Part shown: positions 51,904 to 61,611 of the stretch, in pieces | How the letters are laid out: every line of letters starts with the position of its first letter | Position numbering within the stretch: position 1 is the first letter of the stretch | From: Bacteroidota bacterium | GTDB lineage: Bacteria; Bacteroidota; Ignavibacteria; Palsa-1295 | Length of the DNA stretch: 64,000 nucleotides | Reading direction: 5' to 3' | NCBI GenBank assembly: GCA_018266755.1 | Contig: JAFDZW010000001.1 | Location: 397,635-461,634 of the forward strand | Notes under the pieces: generated by a model | Databases searched by the model: none | Seen by the model: the letters and a program-made list of their open reading frames with translations, nothing else | Told to the model about the DNA's origin: nothing | Program-made: the position numbers and the translations under genes

Positions 51904-54435
51904 TTACCGTGCCGAAGCATGCACGACGGAGATCGTCCGGGCCTCGGTATGTACAATTCCGCTCGTTTGTCGTGCCGAAACCGTCAATACATAGCTGCCG
52001 TCGCTCAGGGGTGGCAGCGTAAGGGTTCTACGCTGCTCGCCAGCCGGCACGGATTCGTCGGTATGCGCGAACACGACACGGCCGAGCATATCTCGCACCG
52101 AAAACTGGACAGAGGCTCGGGCCGCAAGCGTGTATCGCACAGTCAACTCGCCGTCGCACGGGTTGGGGAACGGTGCGTCGAGCGAAAAGACAGTCGGAGC
52201 GGAGGCATCGGGTACGGATGTCGGTGAAACGATCGTGATCTCTTGGTACACGGTATCGTTCGAGCGGTTACCGTCGAACCCGTCGTGGGCGATCACGGCC
52301 AACCGGTAACAGCCGGGGGCGAGCGTTCGAGTAGAGTATACCACCTGCGAACTTGGGAAATTCATCGTATCCGACATGACCAAGGGGTTCAGCTCTGTGA
52401 CTACTGTGTCAACCCTGAACGCCAGCGAGCCGCTACTGCACGAACGCATTTCCGCACGGACGGCATACTGCTGCGATACTTCGATGCCATGGTGACTGAA
52501 GACGCCCATTATATGAAGATCCGATCTGTAGGGAATAGAGTCGGAAGGGAAATTAAGCATCAACGTGTCGGCAGAGACGTCATACGAATACCGACCGCTC
52601 AGGGTACGTCGTACGGTGTCGTTGAACGGGAGTTCGTCGTCGGCAGCCGAGACAATCGCTTGAAGTATATAGGTCCCCGGTACGGTAATAGTGAGGTCTT
52701 TGAATGGAAGCGTGACGGTCGTCCCCGCATTCCAGAGCGCGACAGTAGTCGAATCCCGATATACTTCCGCCGAGTCGTTCAAGCGGACGGTGAGATGTAC
52801 GATGACCGCCGTTTCGTTGAGCATGCCGAGGCTCGTGAACAGTGCATGAACCGGTGCAGCAACACCGACACGCAGCCTGCCCAGCAGGTCGCCGCAGTTG
52901 ATCGAATCGGCGCGCAGATCGTGAGCGCGATTGATTCTGAACGACGTCCATGCCGAATCGTTGTTCGGATTGTCGTCGTGGAAGTTGCCTGCAACGCACA
53001 TGGAATACTGCCCAGTATCAAGACCGGCGATCATGTGGGCCAGCGAGTACGGAAACGTATAGTACACCGCTGCACTATCGAAATACGACGCATCGACCGA
53101 GTATGAGCTGCTGCGAACGATCGCTCCGTTATGATAGACAATTGCAGTTAGTTGTACCGGCGCTGATGGTTTGACGCCGGTAACAATGCCGCAGACGATC
53201 TGCGGACGGACGTCCGCTCCATGCGGAATGATCGAACCTGCAGATGGCACCAGTATGGTCGAGACGCTTTCGTCCTGGTAGGCGCGGGTCAGGAATTGAA
53301 CACGCGAGGTGTCGTTCCAGCGGTTTGTATCGAGCGGAGCGACAGAGTATGCAATAAATGTATAGATCATCCCCAGAACGGTTGGCTGATACGTGCGGAA
53401 CGTCACATCAGCCGACGTCTGCGCCGAGATAAGCGGCACGATGACCGTATCTCGGTAGACGATCGTGCCGGATTGGTCACGAACCATACCGACAACCGCT
53501 ACGGGAGATTCGTCATTCGGACCGTAGTTGTAGATACTCACCCGAGGTTGTATCGACTTCGAAAGCAAGACCCGTTGCAACGTACCAGGTTCATAGATGC
53601 GGGTGAGGGCGACATCGTTGCCACGATCGGGGGCCGCCACATCGCGGATCGAGAACTCCGCGCTCGCCGAGTCGTTCGAGCGATCGCCATCGTCGCTTTG
53701 GCGGGCGATAAACACGATGCGGTAGCAGCCGGGCTTGAGATTCTGAACATTGTACGACCCTTGAGAAGAGGGAAAACGGAATACCCGGGCGCCGGAATCG
53801 GAATACAGAGCATCGGCAATCGTATCGGCTCTGAACACGACAGTACCGTCGCTGCATTGATGAATCTCGACACGAATCGGCATATCGTACATGTCTTCGA
53901 CACCGACTGTTTGAAACGTACATGCGGGCTGAAAGCTAACCCTTCGGTCCAAGACGGTATCCGGGGGAGGAAAGACAACATTCGTGGCTTTCGAGTCGCT
54001 GAGGTATTTCGAGGAGACCGTCGTCGTGAGCGTATCGTTCGTTCGGTTCTGGTCGGACGCGAGCGACGTGTACGCAACAAATCGGAAACTGACCTGCGCT
54101 TGTTGTGGGACGAAATCGTGAAATGAGGTATCGCGCGTCGTGCCAGGAAGCCAATTCCGTATCGTGACGGAGTCGGTGTAGATGCGTTGCGACGAGCCGT
54201 TATAGATCCGAAGAAAGAGCGTCACGGAGTCTTCGGTGCTGCTTCCGAGATTCATAAGACTTAGTCTCACCGGCGTTGCGTACCCGACCGGGGTGCGGCT
54301 GTTCGGACTCGGCACCAGAAACTCCGTGGGCGAAACGTCGTGCGTCAATGTAAGTGTACGACTCGACACCTGAGAGAATGTGGGTAACGCCCACACGCTC
54401 AGCATTGCACACAGGAGAACACATACTACGTTCAT
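51904..54435 (-). CDS. T9SS cargo protein with repeated CARDB-like domains
   Basis: 843 residues: signal peptide (about 1-22, ending LPTFSQ), then about six CARDB-like (immunoglobulin-type adhesion) repeats of ~115 residues, each with a (Y/F)-x-(V/A)-R-(L/V)-S-x-x-N-x-G pattern and a later (N/D)-R-(T/S)-N-D-(T/S) turn (DQNRTNDT, DGDRSNDS, DTNRWNDT, DNPNNDS, LPFNDT, DGNRSNDT). The C-terminal sorting domain begins PFPNPCDGELTVRYTL. It should be a fibrous or adhesive surface protein. Two domains also carry a near-identical motif FPSSQ...L-PGCYR, showing internal duplication. Confidence 0.83.
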   Translation of the reverse strand: MNVVCVLLCAMLSVWALPTFSQVSSRTLTLTHDVSPTEFLVPSPNSRTPVGYATPVRLSLMNLGSSTEDSVTLFLRIYNGSSQRIYTDSVTIRNWLPGTTRDTSFHDFVPQQAQVSFRFVAYTSLASDQNRTNDTLTTTVSSKYLSDSKATNVVFPPPDTVLDRRVSFQPACTFQTVGVEDMYDMPIRVEIHQCSDGTVVFRADTIADALYSDSGARVFRFPSSQGSYNVQNLKPGCYRIVFIARQSDDGDRSNDSASAEFSIRDVAAPDRGNDVALTRIYEPGTLQRVLLSKSIQPRVSIYNYGPNDESPVAVVGMVRDQSGTIVYRDTVIVPLISAQTSADVTFRTYQPTVLGMIYTFIAYSVAPLDTNRWNDTSRVQFLTRAYQDESVSTILVPSAGSIIPHGADVRPQIVCGIVTGVKPSAPVQLTAIVYHNGAIVRSSSYSVDASYFDSAAVYYTFPYSLAHMIAGLDTGQYSMCVAGNFHDDNPNNDSAWTSFRINRAHDLRADSINCGDLLGRLRVGVAAPVHALFTSLGMLNETAVIVHLTVRLNDSAEVYRDSTTVALWNAGTTVTLPFKDLTITVPGTYILQAIVSAADDELPFNDTVRRTLSGRYSYDVSADTLMLNFPSDSIPYRSDLHIMGVFSHHGIEVSQQYAVRAEMRSCSSGSLAFRVDTVVTELNPLVMSDTMNFPSSQVVYSTRTLAPGCYRLAVIAHDGFDGNRSNDTVYQEITIVSPTSVPDASAPTVFSLDAPFPNPCDGELTVRYTLAARASVQFSVRDMLGRVVFAHTDESVPAGEQRRTLTLPPLSDGSYVLTVSARQTSGIVHTEARTISVVHASAR

Positions 54436-54571
54436 GCCTTAAAGACACGAAGTAGCGCTGTTCTGTGACAATACTATATTCAAGATACTTTGGGAGCCTG
54501 TCAATTAAACCCACGGCGTGTACTAGTCGTATTGCTGATCACGAAGAGCGAAGTCAGAACCGGAACGTCCG

Positions 54572-55444
54572 TCACCGCTCCCGCAGCATGCGAAATTCGA
54601 CGGCGGAGAAGGCGGCGATGATAAAGAAGAGGACGTATGCAACGGCGCAGGCATAGCCCATGCCGTCTGCCTTCTCGAAGGCGTTTTGATAGACCGAATA
54701 CACGAGCGTCGACGTGCGGCCGAGCGGGCCGCCGCGCGTGAGTACATAAATTTCTGTAAATACCTGAAAGCTCTTGATCGTATTGAGCACGAGCGCGAAG
54801 AGCACTGTACCGTTGATCGACGGGAGCGTGATGCGCCAAAACTGCTGTGCGGCGCTTGCTCCTTCGAGGTCGGCGACCTCATAGAGATCCTTCGGAATAT
54901 TCTGGATCGCCGCGACGAAAAGCACGGCGTAGTAGCCGACCGACACCCAAATATCCATCGCCATTACCGCGGGCATCGCCGTGGAGGGTTCGAGCAGCCA
55001 CCCTTTTTCGCTGGCCGGAAGGCCGCAGAGTTTCAGCAAGGTATTGATATACCCGCCGGCGGTGTAGAGATTCGAAAAGATAAGTGCGATAACCACGAGC
55101 GACGTTACGCTCGGCAGGAACAATGTAGATTGAAAGAAATACTGCAGGCGCTTGACACGAACAAGCATTGCGGCTGCCACGAGTGCGAGGATCATCGTGA
55201 TCGGGATCGTCCCGACAACAAAGATGATCGTGTTCCAAAGCGACTGTTTGAATGCGTCGTCTCGGAAGAGATGTTTGTAATTATCCAGACCGATCCAGAT
55301 CGTATCGGTGGTCAGCGTCTTGTACTTGGTGAACGAAAGGTAGAGCGCATAGACGAGCGGATAGGCCCAAAAGAGGGCGAGCGTCAGCAGCCACGGTGAG
55401 AGCAGCAACAGGGCGGTGCGTTTGGTCTGCGCAGTAGCGATCAT
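54572..55444 (-). CDS. MalF/UgpA-type sugar ABC permease
   Basis: 290 residues with six hydrophobic segments and the EAA coupling loop EVADLEGASAAQQFWRITLP, typical of carbohydrate-uptake permeases (CUT1, MalF/UgpA branch). It would need a MalG-like partner, a binding protein and an MsmK/UgpC ATPase, none of which is adjacent: the neighbours on both sides are T9SS cargo genes. The TATCTTTG box at 55452-55459 is only 7 bases from the ATG, suggesting a nearly leaderless mRNA. Confidence 0.9.
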   Translation of the reverse strand: MIATAQTKRTALLLLSPWLLTLALFWAYPLVYALYLSFTKYKTLTTDTIWIGLDNYKHLFRDDAFKQSLWNTIIFVVGTIPITMILALVAAAMLVRVKRLQYFFQSTLFLPSVTSLVVIALIFSNLYTAGGYINTLLKLCGLPASEKGWLLEPSTAMPAVMAMDIWVSVGYYAVLFVAAIQNIPKDLYEVADLEGASAAQQFWRITLPSINGTVLFALVLNTIKSFQVFTEIYVLTRGGPLGRTSTLVYSVYQNAFEKADGMGYACAVAYVLFFIIAAFSAVEFRMLRER

Positions 55445-55451
55445 TGCGGCT

Positions 55452-55459
55452 CAAAGATA
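55452..55459 (-). promoter_or_regulatory. putative -7 promoter box TATCTTTG
   Basis: On the minus strand, 7 bases upstream of the sugar permease ATG at 55444. Confidence 0.45.
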
Positions 55460-55486
55460 CGAACGGACGGCAGGATAGAAATACAA

Positions 55487-55510
55487 CGGGCGGCCACGAC
55501 GGGCCGCCCG
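55487..55510 (-). terminator. hairpin after the 55535 gene
   Basis: CGGGCGGCC / GGCCGCCCG, a 9-bp stem with a 6-base loop, 24 bases past the stop of the cargo gene; on this strand TTGTATTTC follows, a weak T-tract. Confidence 0.6.
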
Positions 55511-55534
55511 AACCACAGATGCGATATAGAACGG

Positions 55535-57628
55535 TCAATGACCTGTTACGACAATCTGCTTTGACGTAACGAACGGCCTGCCGTCCGAACCAATGCCGAA
55601 TGCGCGCACGATGTATGCACCGCTTGCGAGCTGCGGGCCTGTGGCATCGCCTGCGCCGAGCTGCCAGCTTGAGCTGTTTTCGTGTGAAGCGATCAGCACG
55701 CCGAGCTCGGAGTAGATCTGCAGTGTTGCGCTTGCAGCGCCGACGACCGAAAGGCGAGCGTTGCCCGACGATGGGTTTGGCGTCACGCTAAGGATTGGCG
55801 CAACAGCCGGTGTCGTCACGACACTCGCCGTCGACGTACGCGTACCATGCAGAACAAACTGCTGTGCAACGGCGGCGTGATCGGTGGTGATTACGAGCGA
55901 GTCGCTATACTGTCCGTTCGAGCCTGCATCGAAGCTCAGATCGACGGTGAGCGATTTGCCTGCATCCACCGTGATCGGCAGATCGGAGGATTTCGGCGAA
56001 GCGACAGAGAAGTGTGTGCCGTCTTTCACCGATACGCCAAGCACCTTGACGGATGTGCTCAGATTGTTGGTGAAGACGAAACTCTGCGTGGTCGTGGATT
56101 CCTTGGTCACGATGTTCAGTGTCTCAGTTTGAGCAGGGAAGAGCTGAATACGTGCGCTGGAATCTGTTTGGCAATATCCATCGACTTCCATCGTCGCTTC
56201 GTTGCAGCTACTATCGACTGAACTCGAGAGAAAGAGAGCAAAACGTGACCCGTAATTCCCGATCTGCGTCGGAGTGAAGAGTAAGTCGAGCTGCTTCGTT
56301 TCGTCCGCCGCGAGAGTGAAGGGGAATGTGGTGGCGATCGTGAACACGATTTCCGCGCCGTTGGAATAGAGGTCGCGAGCCGAGTCAACCGAGAGTGTAA
56401 CCCCGCTGTGGTTTGTGATCCGCACGCTCCGTTCAATCCATCCGCCGCCAATGACGGTCCCCATATTGATAGTGTCATGTTCTGAACCGACCCAGACGCA
56501 CCCGCCGAGGTAGGCATAGATTGGGCAGTCGGTCGTCAGCGAGTTGACGCCAGCACTCTTATATACGGCATGTATCGATGCAGAGACGCTTCGATTGAAT
56601 GCATTCGGTGCTGTATAGCAGACCGTAATCGTCTTCGAAGAATTCTTCGGGATTTCGATCGGAAGTGATACCGACTGATCGAGCGCAAAGGCCGAGGCAT
56701 CGGGACCTTGGAATGACAGATCGGTGATCGTCAGTGCCGAGCCGTTCCGGTTCGACAGCCGAACCGTTTGGCACGTCTTCGAGCCTTGTTCTGTATATCC
56801 GAAATACGGGGAGGAGATGGAAAGCGTCCCGGCAGTGGCGGCCGTATCGTGTACGAAGATATTCAGTGTTACCGGAGCTCCATCACCCGGCGTGTTCGGT
56901 ATGAAAATATAGGAAATACTATCGTCATACGGATAATTGTCGGGATGATAGGTGACTGTAAACAAACTGCCGTCCGGGCTTTGCGAGACCGGATCGATAC
57001 TAAGCGAGCGAGCCGACGCCGTAAAGTGGATGCTGTCGGAAATGTTCGTGCTCGATACGGCTGCGACGATCTTCGAGGTCCAAATATTTCGGATGCGGAC
57101 GTTGAATTCTTTGGCATCCGTATGATTGACACTGGTACGAATATTGTACACGCTGTCATTCTCGATCGTAAGCACAGGGCGAGTGTGCTCTACGACCGAA
57201 TCGGTGGTTTCGATCGTGATCGTATCGCTTTCGCCGTTCGCCCTGTTGGTGAGCGTCAGGAACATCGACGTCGGCTTGTTGCTGATCGTTGCGTAGTACA
57301 CGCTGATCCAAGCCTGCGCAGTTTGAGTGGAGTCGGGGATCAGCACCACCGACCCGGAAAGCGGTCCGCTACGCAAATTGGCCGAGTCGATTGCCGTGAG
57401 CTGAACGAATTTATTCCGATACGCGACGAATGTCGAGAGCACCAACGGCGATTGCGTCGTCGTAATGCTGATGTATCCGTAGCGATTGGACTGGTCCAGC
57501 GTGACCCGATGGGTCGAGACCGTGAACGAGCGTGCAGACGTGTTTGCAGCGAATCCTGTAATACACAAAACCATCAGGAGGATACAGGAGGCCAGCCTGA
57601 AGGAGCGAGTTATGTAATGAAGTACCAT
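55535..57628 (-). CDS. T9SS cargo protein with repeated ASH/choice-of-anchor domains
   Basis: 697 residues from the ATG at 57628 (MVLHYITRSFRLASCIL); a longer frame to 57775 would overlap the maf gene and is rejected. After the signal peptide (ending TSARS) come several immunoglobulin-like ASH/HYDIN-type domains, each with (F/V)-x-N-x-(S/N)-G/S strands and FTP/F-x-x-G-x-Y segments (TNHSGVTLSVDS ... LLFTPTQIGNYGSRF). The final ~85 residues (LSVTPNPSSGNARLSVV ... GAYIVRAFG) form a T9SS sorting domain. Surface-displayed or released; function unknown. It starts about 100 bases downstream of maf. Confidence 0.83.
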   Translation of the reverse strand: MVLHYITRSFRLASCILLMVLCITGFAANTSARSFTVSTHRVTLDQSNRYGYISITTTQSPLVLSTFVAYRNKFVQLTAIDSANLRSGPLSGSVVLIPDSTQTAQAWISVYYATISNKPTSMFLTLTNRANGESDTITIETTDSVVEHTRPVLTIENDSVYNIRTSVNHTDAKEFNVRIRNIWTSKIVAAVSSTNISDSIHFTASARSLSIDPVSQSPDGSLFTVTYHPDNYPYDDSISYIFIPNTPGDGAPVTLNIFVHDTAATAGTLSISSPYFGYTEQGSKTCQTVRLSNRNGSALTITDLSFQGPDASAFALDQSVSLPIEIPKNSSKTITVCYTAPNAFNRSVSASIHAVYKSAGVNSLTTDCPIYAYLGGCVWVGSEHDTINMGTVIGGGWIERSVRITNHSGVTLSVDSARDLYSNGAEIVFTIATTFPFTLAADETKQLDLLFTPTQIGNYGSRFALFLSSSVDSSCNEATMEVDGYCQTDSSARIQLFPAQTETLNIVTKESTTTQSFVFTNNLSTSVKVLGVSVKDGTHFSVASPKSSDLPITVDAGKSLTVDLSFDAGSNGQYSDSLVITTDHAAVAQQFVLHGTRTSTASVVTTPAVAPILSVTPNPSSGNARLSVVGAASATLQIYSELGVLIASHENSSSWQLGAGDATGPQLASGAYIVRAFGIGSDGRPFVTSKQIVVTGH

Positions 57629-57726
57629 AGTTGTTACTGATTGATGATGATCGATGTCTCTTAAACACCGATCATCGACCTCAGTTACAGCTCGGGAACA
57701 GATACTTCGGAATGCATACGATCGCG

Positions 57727-58326
57727 TCAGAACAACGTCGGAGCGAACTGGCGCAGGTGGACGTACGTCGAGCATAGCGGCAAACCGACGACATTATAGT
57801 AATCGCCCTCGATCCGACTGACAAAGACTGCGCCGTGGTCGTCCTGAATGCCGTAGGACCCTGCTTTATCCATCGGAGAACCGCCCGCAACATACGCCGC
57901 GATCTCGTCATCGCCAAGAGTGCGGAAGGTGACCTGTGTTTTTTCGACGAAGCGGACGCTCTCGCCCGTTACCGAATGCAGCAATGCAATGCCGGTGTAC
58001 ACTGTATGGGTCGCGCCGGAGAGGGTGCGCAGCATCGCGCGTGCATCTGCTTCGTCGGTCGGTTTGCCGAGAATGACGTCGTTGATAACGACGATCGTAT
58101 CGGCGCCGAGTACGATCCCGGGGCTATCGTTCGGATGCAGCAATCCACGCGTGGCGGATGCTTTCTGGAATGCGAGGTCGAACGCAAAATCGTGGGGCGC
58201 TCGCGAACCGACGAGTGTCTCGTCGATATCGGCCGGTTTGATGATCACGCGCTTCACCCCGAGCAACGACACGAGCGACGCGCGACGCGGGGAAGCAGAT
58301 GCGAGATATAGGATGGATGGGTTCAT
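57727..58326 (-). CDS. maf: Maf-family nucleotide pyrophosphatase
   Basis: 199 residues from the ATG at 58326 ([20 protein letters not shown]). The N-terminal S-A-S-P-R-R motif, [18 protein letters not shown] with the catalytic Asp, and [36 protein letters not shown] at the end define the Maf/YhdE family, which hydrolyses non-canonical or surplus nucleoside triphosphates to monophosphates in the cytoplasm. It may be co-transcribed with the cargo gene downstream. Confidence 0.95.
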   Translation of the reverse strand: [199 protein letters not shown]

Positions 58327-58398
58327 GGAATTGTCAAATACGCAACGGGTGAAGACGTGTGCGATGCACCGGACGTCCTTCGAATGGTTGAGTCGCAT

Positions 58399-58487
58399 GT
58401 CATTCTGAACGGAGTGAAGAATCTCTTCGGGTGCACACGGACTACTGTGCTATACCTCAAGGGATTCTTCACTTCGTTCAGAATGAC
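58399..58487. repeat. interspersed palindromic repeat, copy R6
   Basis: Arms GTCATTCTGAACGGAGTGAA and inverse TTCACTTCGTTCAGAATGAC. Compared with R2, GAGCGAAGCG became GAACGGAGTG on the left while the right arm changed correspondingly; one G-A mismatch remains. Confidence 0.9.
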
Positions 58488-58498
58488 GTCCAACCCAA

Positions 58499-58526
58499 TA
58501 AAAAACCCCTCGCAACGCAAGGGGTT
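58499..58526 (-). terminator. rho-independent terminator after the 58554 gene
   Basis: On the minus strand AACCCCT / AGGGGTT closes a TGCG-containing loop and is followed by TTTTTTATTGG. It is about 28 bases past the stop of the 147-residue protein. Confidence 0.85.
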
Positions 58527-58553
58527 CTCTGCAAAGTTACGATAGTGAGTTGT

Positions 58554-58997
58554 TCAACGGAACATCTCTTTGATCATACCCCACGTACGCTTGACACCGG
58601 CGGTCGGGCGGGTGACAGTAATCGTCTGCGAATAACTGACAGCGTTCGTATAAACAATTTTCAGGCGGTACTTGTACAGATCGGACAGCGGGGTAATGTG
58701 GTTGCCGTTGTTCGAGGCTCCCTGCTGCGGCATGTAATTGAAATTCACGTCGCGGTAGTGATAGCTCGAATTGCTGCCGGTCGCGGTGACGGTTGCAATC
58801 TCGGTGTAATTATCGCTCTTGATATCCGAGCGCTCGATACTGAAGCTCTTGACGCCGGCTTCGTTGCCGGTCTGCCAGTCGAGCGTGATCGCGTCGGCAT
58901 CGGCATGCCCCTTGAGGTAGCTCAGGAGCTCTGCAAAGCCGAATGCGACCTGCGAGGCCGCAACAAGGGCGATCAGAACGAAAATAACCTTCTTCAT
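58554..58997 (-). CDS. small secreted FN3-like protein
   Basis: 147 residues from the ATG at 58997 (MKKVIFVLIALVAASQVAFG, signal peptide). The body LDWQTGNEAGVKSFSIERSD and YHYRDVNF is the fibronectin-III-like module (W-x-T-x-x-E-x-x-x-x-F-x-I-E-R-S) often found near the ends of T9SS cargo in this group. Here it stands alone, without a sorting domain, ending in a basic tail (KRTWGMIKEMFR). Possibly a periplasmic or secreted accessory. It has its own terminator. Confidence 0.75.
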   Translation of the reverse strand: MKKVIFVLIALVAASQVAFGFAELLSYLKGHADADAITLDWQTGNEAGVKSFSIERSDIKSDNYTEIATVTATGSNSSYHYRDVNFNYMPQQGASNNGNHITPLSDLYKYRLKIVYTNAVSYSQTITVTRPTAGVKRTWGMIKEMFR

Positions 58998-59077
58998 CGA
59001 TGTACCTAATGCGTAATTCACGAGGAAAATTCCTCTAATTACAGAACCCTGCGCTATCAGGAAAGTTGCTGGAGAGA

Positions 59078-60310
59078 CTAATTGATGACTATCGTTGATG
59101 CAACTGTTTGCCCATCTACTCTCCAGAGCCGAACCGTGTAGACTCCGGGCGCCAGGTGCTTCCAATGCAGGACGGATTCGGAGTCGCCGTTCGCCTCAAG
59201 ACTCGTTGCAACTCGTTCTCCTGTAATACTATATAACTCCGCACGCGATATGCGAGCACCTCGGATACGTACGAACTCGTTCGCCGGTTGAGGGTAGAAT
59301 TCTAAATCTGCAGCGGGCTTTGATGCGACGATACCGCCATTATCGACTGCCAGATGGAATGTCGATTGAGCGATCGTCTCGCCTTTATGGTGCCACTCGA
59401 TCGTCCATGTACCCGTATCGACAGGATGATCGAATGTCGATTGGAACAGTGCAAGATCGGTGACCGCGAATCCGTGGCTATGGTAGCCAAAATGGAAATC
59501 CGACTCAGCATGAACGGTAGACCGGTGAAAAACGGAGCCGTGGGGATCGATCCAAATATCCGTCAATGAATCGTTGGTGAAGCGGTTCTTGTATTGCAAC
59601 CAGCCCCAGACCGTATCATTAGCAGACTGACTGATGCCGATATTGGTCCTGTTGGCAGGCCGTTCCATGAGCGAATCGCTGCCGATGAGTGCTCCGGTCG
59701 TAATGCCGAAGTCGATGACACCGAAACTCGTATCGTAGACGGGGATCGGCGAGATCATCGGCGGGATCGACACGAGGTCGCAGTTGTCACCCATCGGATC
59801 GATGTATCGGCCGGTCGAGTCCTCGAACCGGAAGTAGAGCTTCGCGTAGTATGCGCCGCCCGAGGAGCCGACCATCGCGAGCGTTTGTCCGGTATTCACC
59901 GAGTCGCCGAAGGCGACCTGGATCGATCCGTGACGCAAGTACGCATAGTACGAAAACAGGTTCGGACCGTGTTGAATACGAACAAAATTTCCGTGATCGG
60001 TTGAGACCGACGAGCGCGTCCGATCGTCCGATGTGCTTCGGATCGCCACGACGCGGCCGGGCCCCGCTGCTGTTACCGGCATGCCTTGATCCATCAACTT
60101 CAAGTTCTTCAGCACATAAATCAGTCCGTGCCAATTGTCGTAGCAGTATTGGTTGCATGCAAAATTCCGGACCGAACCACTCGCCGTGTCGTGATCGAAG
60201 TAGCTCCAGACATACCAGTCCTGGTTCTGCTGGCCGCTCATCGGCGACGAGAATTGCGCGAACGCCGACAGGGGGAAGGCCAGCAATACGAAGAGAATGA
60301 TGCGTTTCAT
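59078..60310 (-). CDS. T9SS cargo with degenerate M23/LytM-like domain
   Basis: 410 residues: signal peptide (ending SAFAQ), a LytM-like beta domain (about 55-180) and a C-terminal sorting domain (FYPQPANEFVRIRGA ... GVYTVRLWRVDG). The domain keeps the M23 framework (DQGMPVTAAGPGRVVAI, GNFVRIQHGPNLFSYYAYL, FGDSVNTGQTLAMVGSSGG) but the HxxxD, YxHL and HxH zinc/catalytic residues read HGLIY, YAYL and AKLYF, so it should not bind zinc. It may act as a peptidoglycan-binding or regulatory pseudo-peptidase at the surface. TATATTTG at 60333-60340 precedes it. Confidence 0.78.
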   Translation of the reverse strand: MKRIILFVLLAFPLSAFAQFSSPMSGQQNQDWYVWSYFDHDTASGSVRNFACNQYCYDNWHGLIYVLKNLKLMDQGMPVTAAGPGRVVAIRSTSDDRTRSSVSTDHGNFVRIQHGPNLFSYYAYLRHGSIQVAFGDSVNTGQTLAMVGSSGGAYYAKLYFRFEDSTGRYIDPMGDNCDLVSIPPMISPIPVYDTSFGVIDFGITTGALIGSDSLMERPANRTNIGISQSANDTVWGWLQYKNRFTNDSLTDIWIDPHGSVFHRSTVHAESDFHFGYHSHGFAVTDLALFQSTFDHPVDTGTWTIEWHHKGETIAQSTFHLAVDNGGIVASKPAADLEFYPQPANEFVRIRGARISRAELYSITGERVATSLEANGDSESVLHWKHLAPGVYTVRLWRVDGQTVASTIVIN

Positions 60311-60332
60311 ACTATGGTGGTTAGAGTACGCG

Positions 60333-60340
60333 CAAATATA
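60333..60340 (-). promoter_or_regulatory. putative -7 promoter box TATATTTG
   Basis: On the minus strand, 22 bases upstream of the M23-like gene start at 60310. Confidence 0.45.
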
Positions 60341-60404
60341 CGGGGCCGACGGGCGGTCCCGTATGTAATACAGTTAGAGGCCCATGAGTGTTGGGTTCTG
60401 TGCG

Positions 60405-61607
60405 TCAGACCGTCTCGAACATCGCCCCAATGCCCTGGCCGACGCCGATACACATGGTGGCGATCCCACGTTTGAGTTTGCGGCGCCGCAGTTCGTACAA
60501 GAGCGTACCAACCAAGCGTCCACCGCTGGCACCCAACGGGTGACCGATGGCGATGGCTCCGCCGTTGACGTTTACCTTCGAGGGATCGAGTTTCAGGTCG
60601 CGGATAACTGCAAGGCTCTGGGAAGCAAATGCCTCGTTGAGCTCGAAGAGATCGATGTCCTTGACATTGAGACCCGTGCGCTTTAAGATTTTCTGGACGG
60701 CATAGACCGGTCCGACACCCATGCAGCGCGGTGAGAGTCCTTCGACGCCCGAAGCGACGTAACGGCCGAGCGGTGTGATGCCAAGTGCTTTCACCACAGC
60801 CTCGCTTGCGACGACAACAGCGCTGGCGCCGTCGTTGAGGCTGCTCGAATTTCCGGCTGTCACGCTGCCGCCTTTGCGAAATGCTGCGCCGAGCTTCGCT
60901 AATTTCTCAGGCGTCGTATCGCGTCGCGGTTGCTCGTCTTTCGAAATGACAATGGGATCGCCCTTCTTTACGGGGATGGTGACAGCAACGATCTCGTCGT
61001 CGAACCTGCCTGCGTCTTGCGCTGCGATCGCACGTTGGTGCGATTCGTAGGCGAACGAATCCTGATCTTCTCTGGAGACGTGCCATTGCTCGGCAACGTT
61101 CTCGCCGGTCTCGCCCATTGCTTCGAGCGGGAACATCGTCTCGAGCTTCGGATTCGGATAGCGCCAGCCGAGCGCGGTGTCGTAGGCGGTGAGATTGCCA
61201 AATAATGCGGCGCCGCTGACATTCTTCGGCAGCGAATATGGTGCGCGGGTCATCGATTCGACGCCACCGGCAACGATGATATCCGCTTCGCCCGCGATGA
61301 TCGCACGCGACGCTTGAATTACGGCATCGAGGGACGAGCCGCACAACCGATTGATTGTTGTAGCGGGTACGCGCTCGGGCAGCCCTGCCAGCAGTGCACC
61401 CATGCGCGAGACGTTTCGGTTGTCTTCACCCGCTTGGTTCGCGCAGCCCATCATGACGTCGTCGATTTGCATGGGATCGACACCCGCACGGGCAACGGCT
61501 TCTTTGATCACGAGTCCGGCCATGTCGTCGGGACGTACATCTTTCAGAGCGCCGCCGTATTTCCCGAACGGAGTGCGGCAGGCGGAGATTATATAGGCGT
61601 TGTTCAT
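60405..61607 (-). CDS. acetyl-CoA acyltransferase (beta-ketothiolase)
   Basis: 400 residues from the ATG at 61607 (MNNAYIISACRTPFGKYGG). The nucleophile Cys is in INRLCGSSLDAV, the His in IGHPLGASGGR and the second Cys in CIGVGQGIGAM, a full thiolase catalytic set. AGGVESMTRAPYSLP and GEDNRNVSRM fit the PcaF/FadA-type degradative branch. It cleaves 3-oxoacyl-CoA (or 3-oxoadipyl-CoA) with CoA. It is the last of a tight four-gene operon; the gap to the upstream dehydrogenase is four bases. Confidence 0.93.
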   Translation of the reverse strand: MNNAYIISACRTPFGKYGGALKDVRPDDMAGLVIKEAVARAGVDPMQIDDVMMGCANQAGEDNRNVSRMGALLAGLPERVPATTINRLCGSSLDAVIQASRAIIAGEADIIVAGGVESMTRAPYSLPKNVSGAALFGNLTAYDTALGWRYPNPKLETMFPLEAMGETGENVAEQWHVSREDQDSFAYESHQRAIAAQDAGRFDDEIVAVTIPVKKGDPIVISKDEQPRRDTTPEKLAKLGAAFRKGGSVTAGNSSSLNDGASAVVVASEAVVKALGITPLGRYVASGVEGLSPRCMGVGPVYAVQKILKRTGLNVKDIDLFELNEAFASQSLAVIRDLKLDPSKVNVNGGAIAIGHPLGASGGRLVGTLLYELRRRKLKRGIATMCIGVGQGIGAMFETV

Positions 61608-61611
61608 ACGA

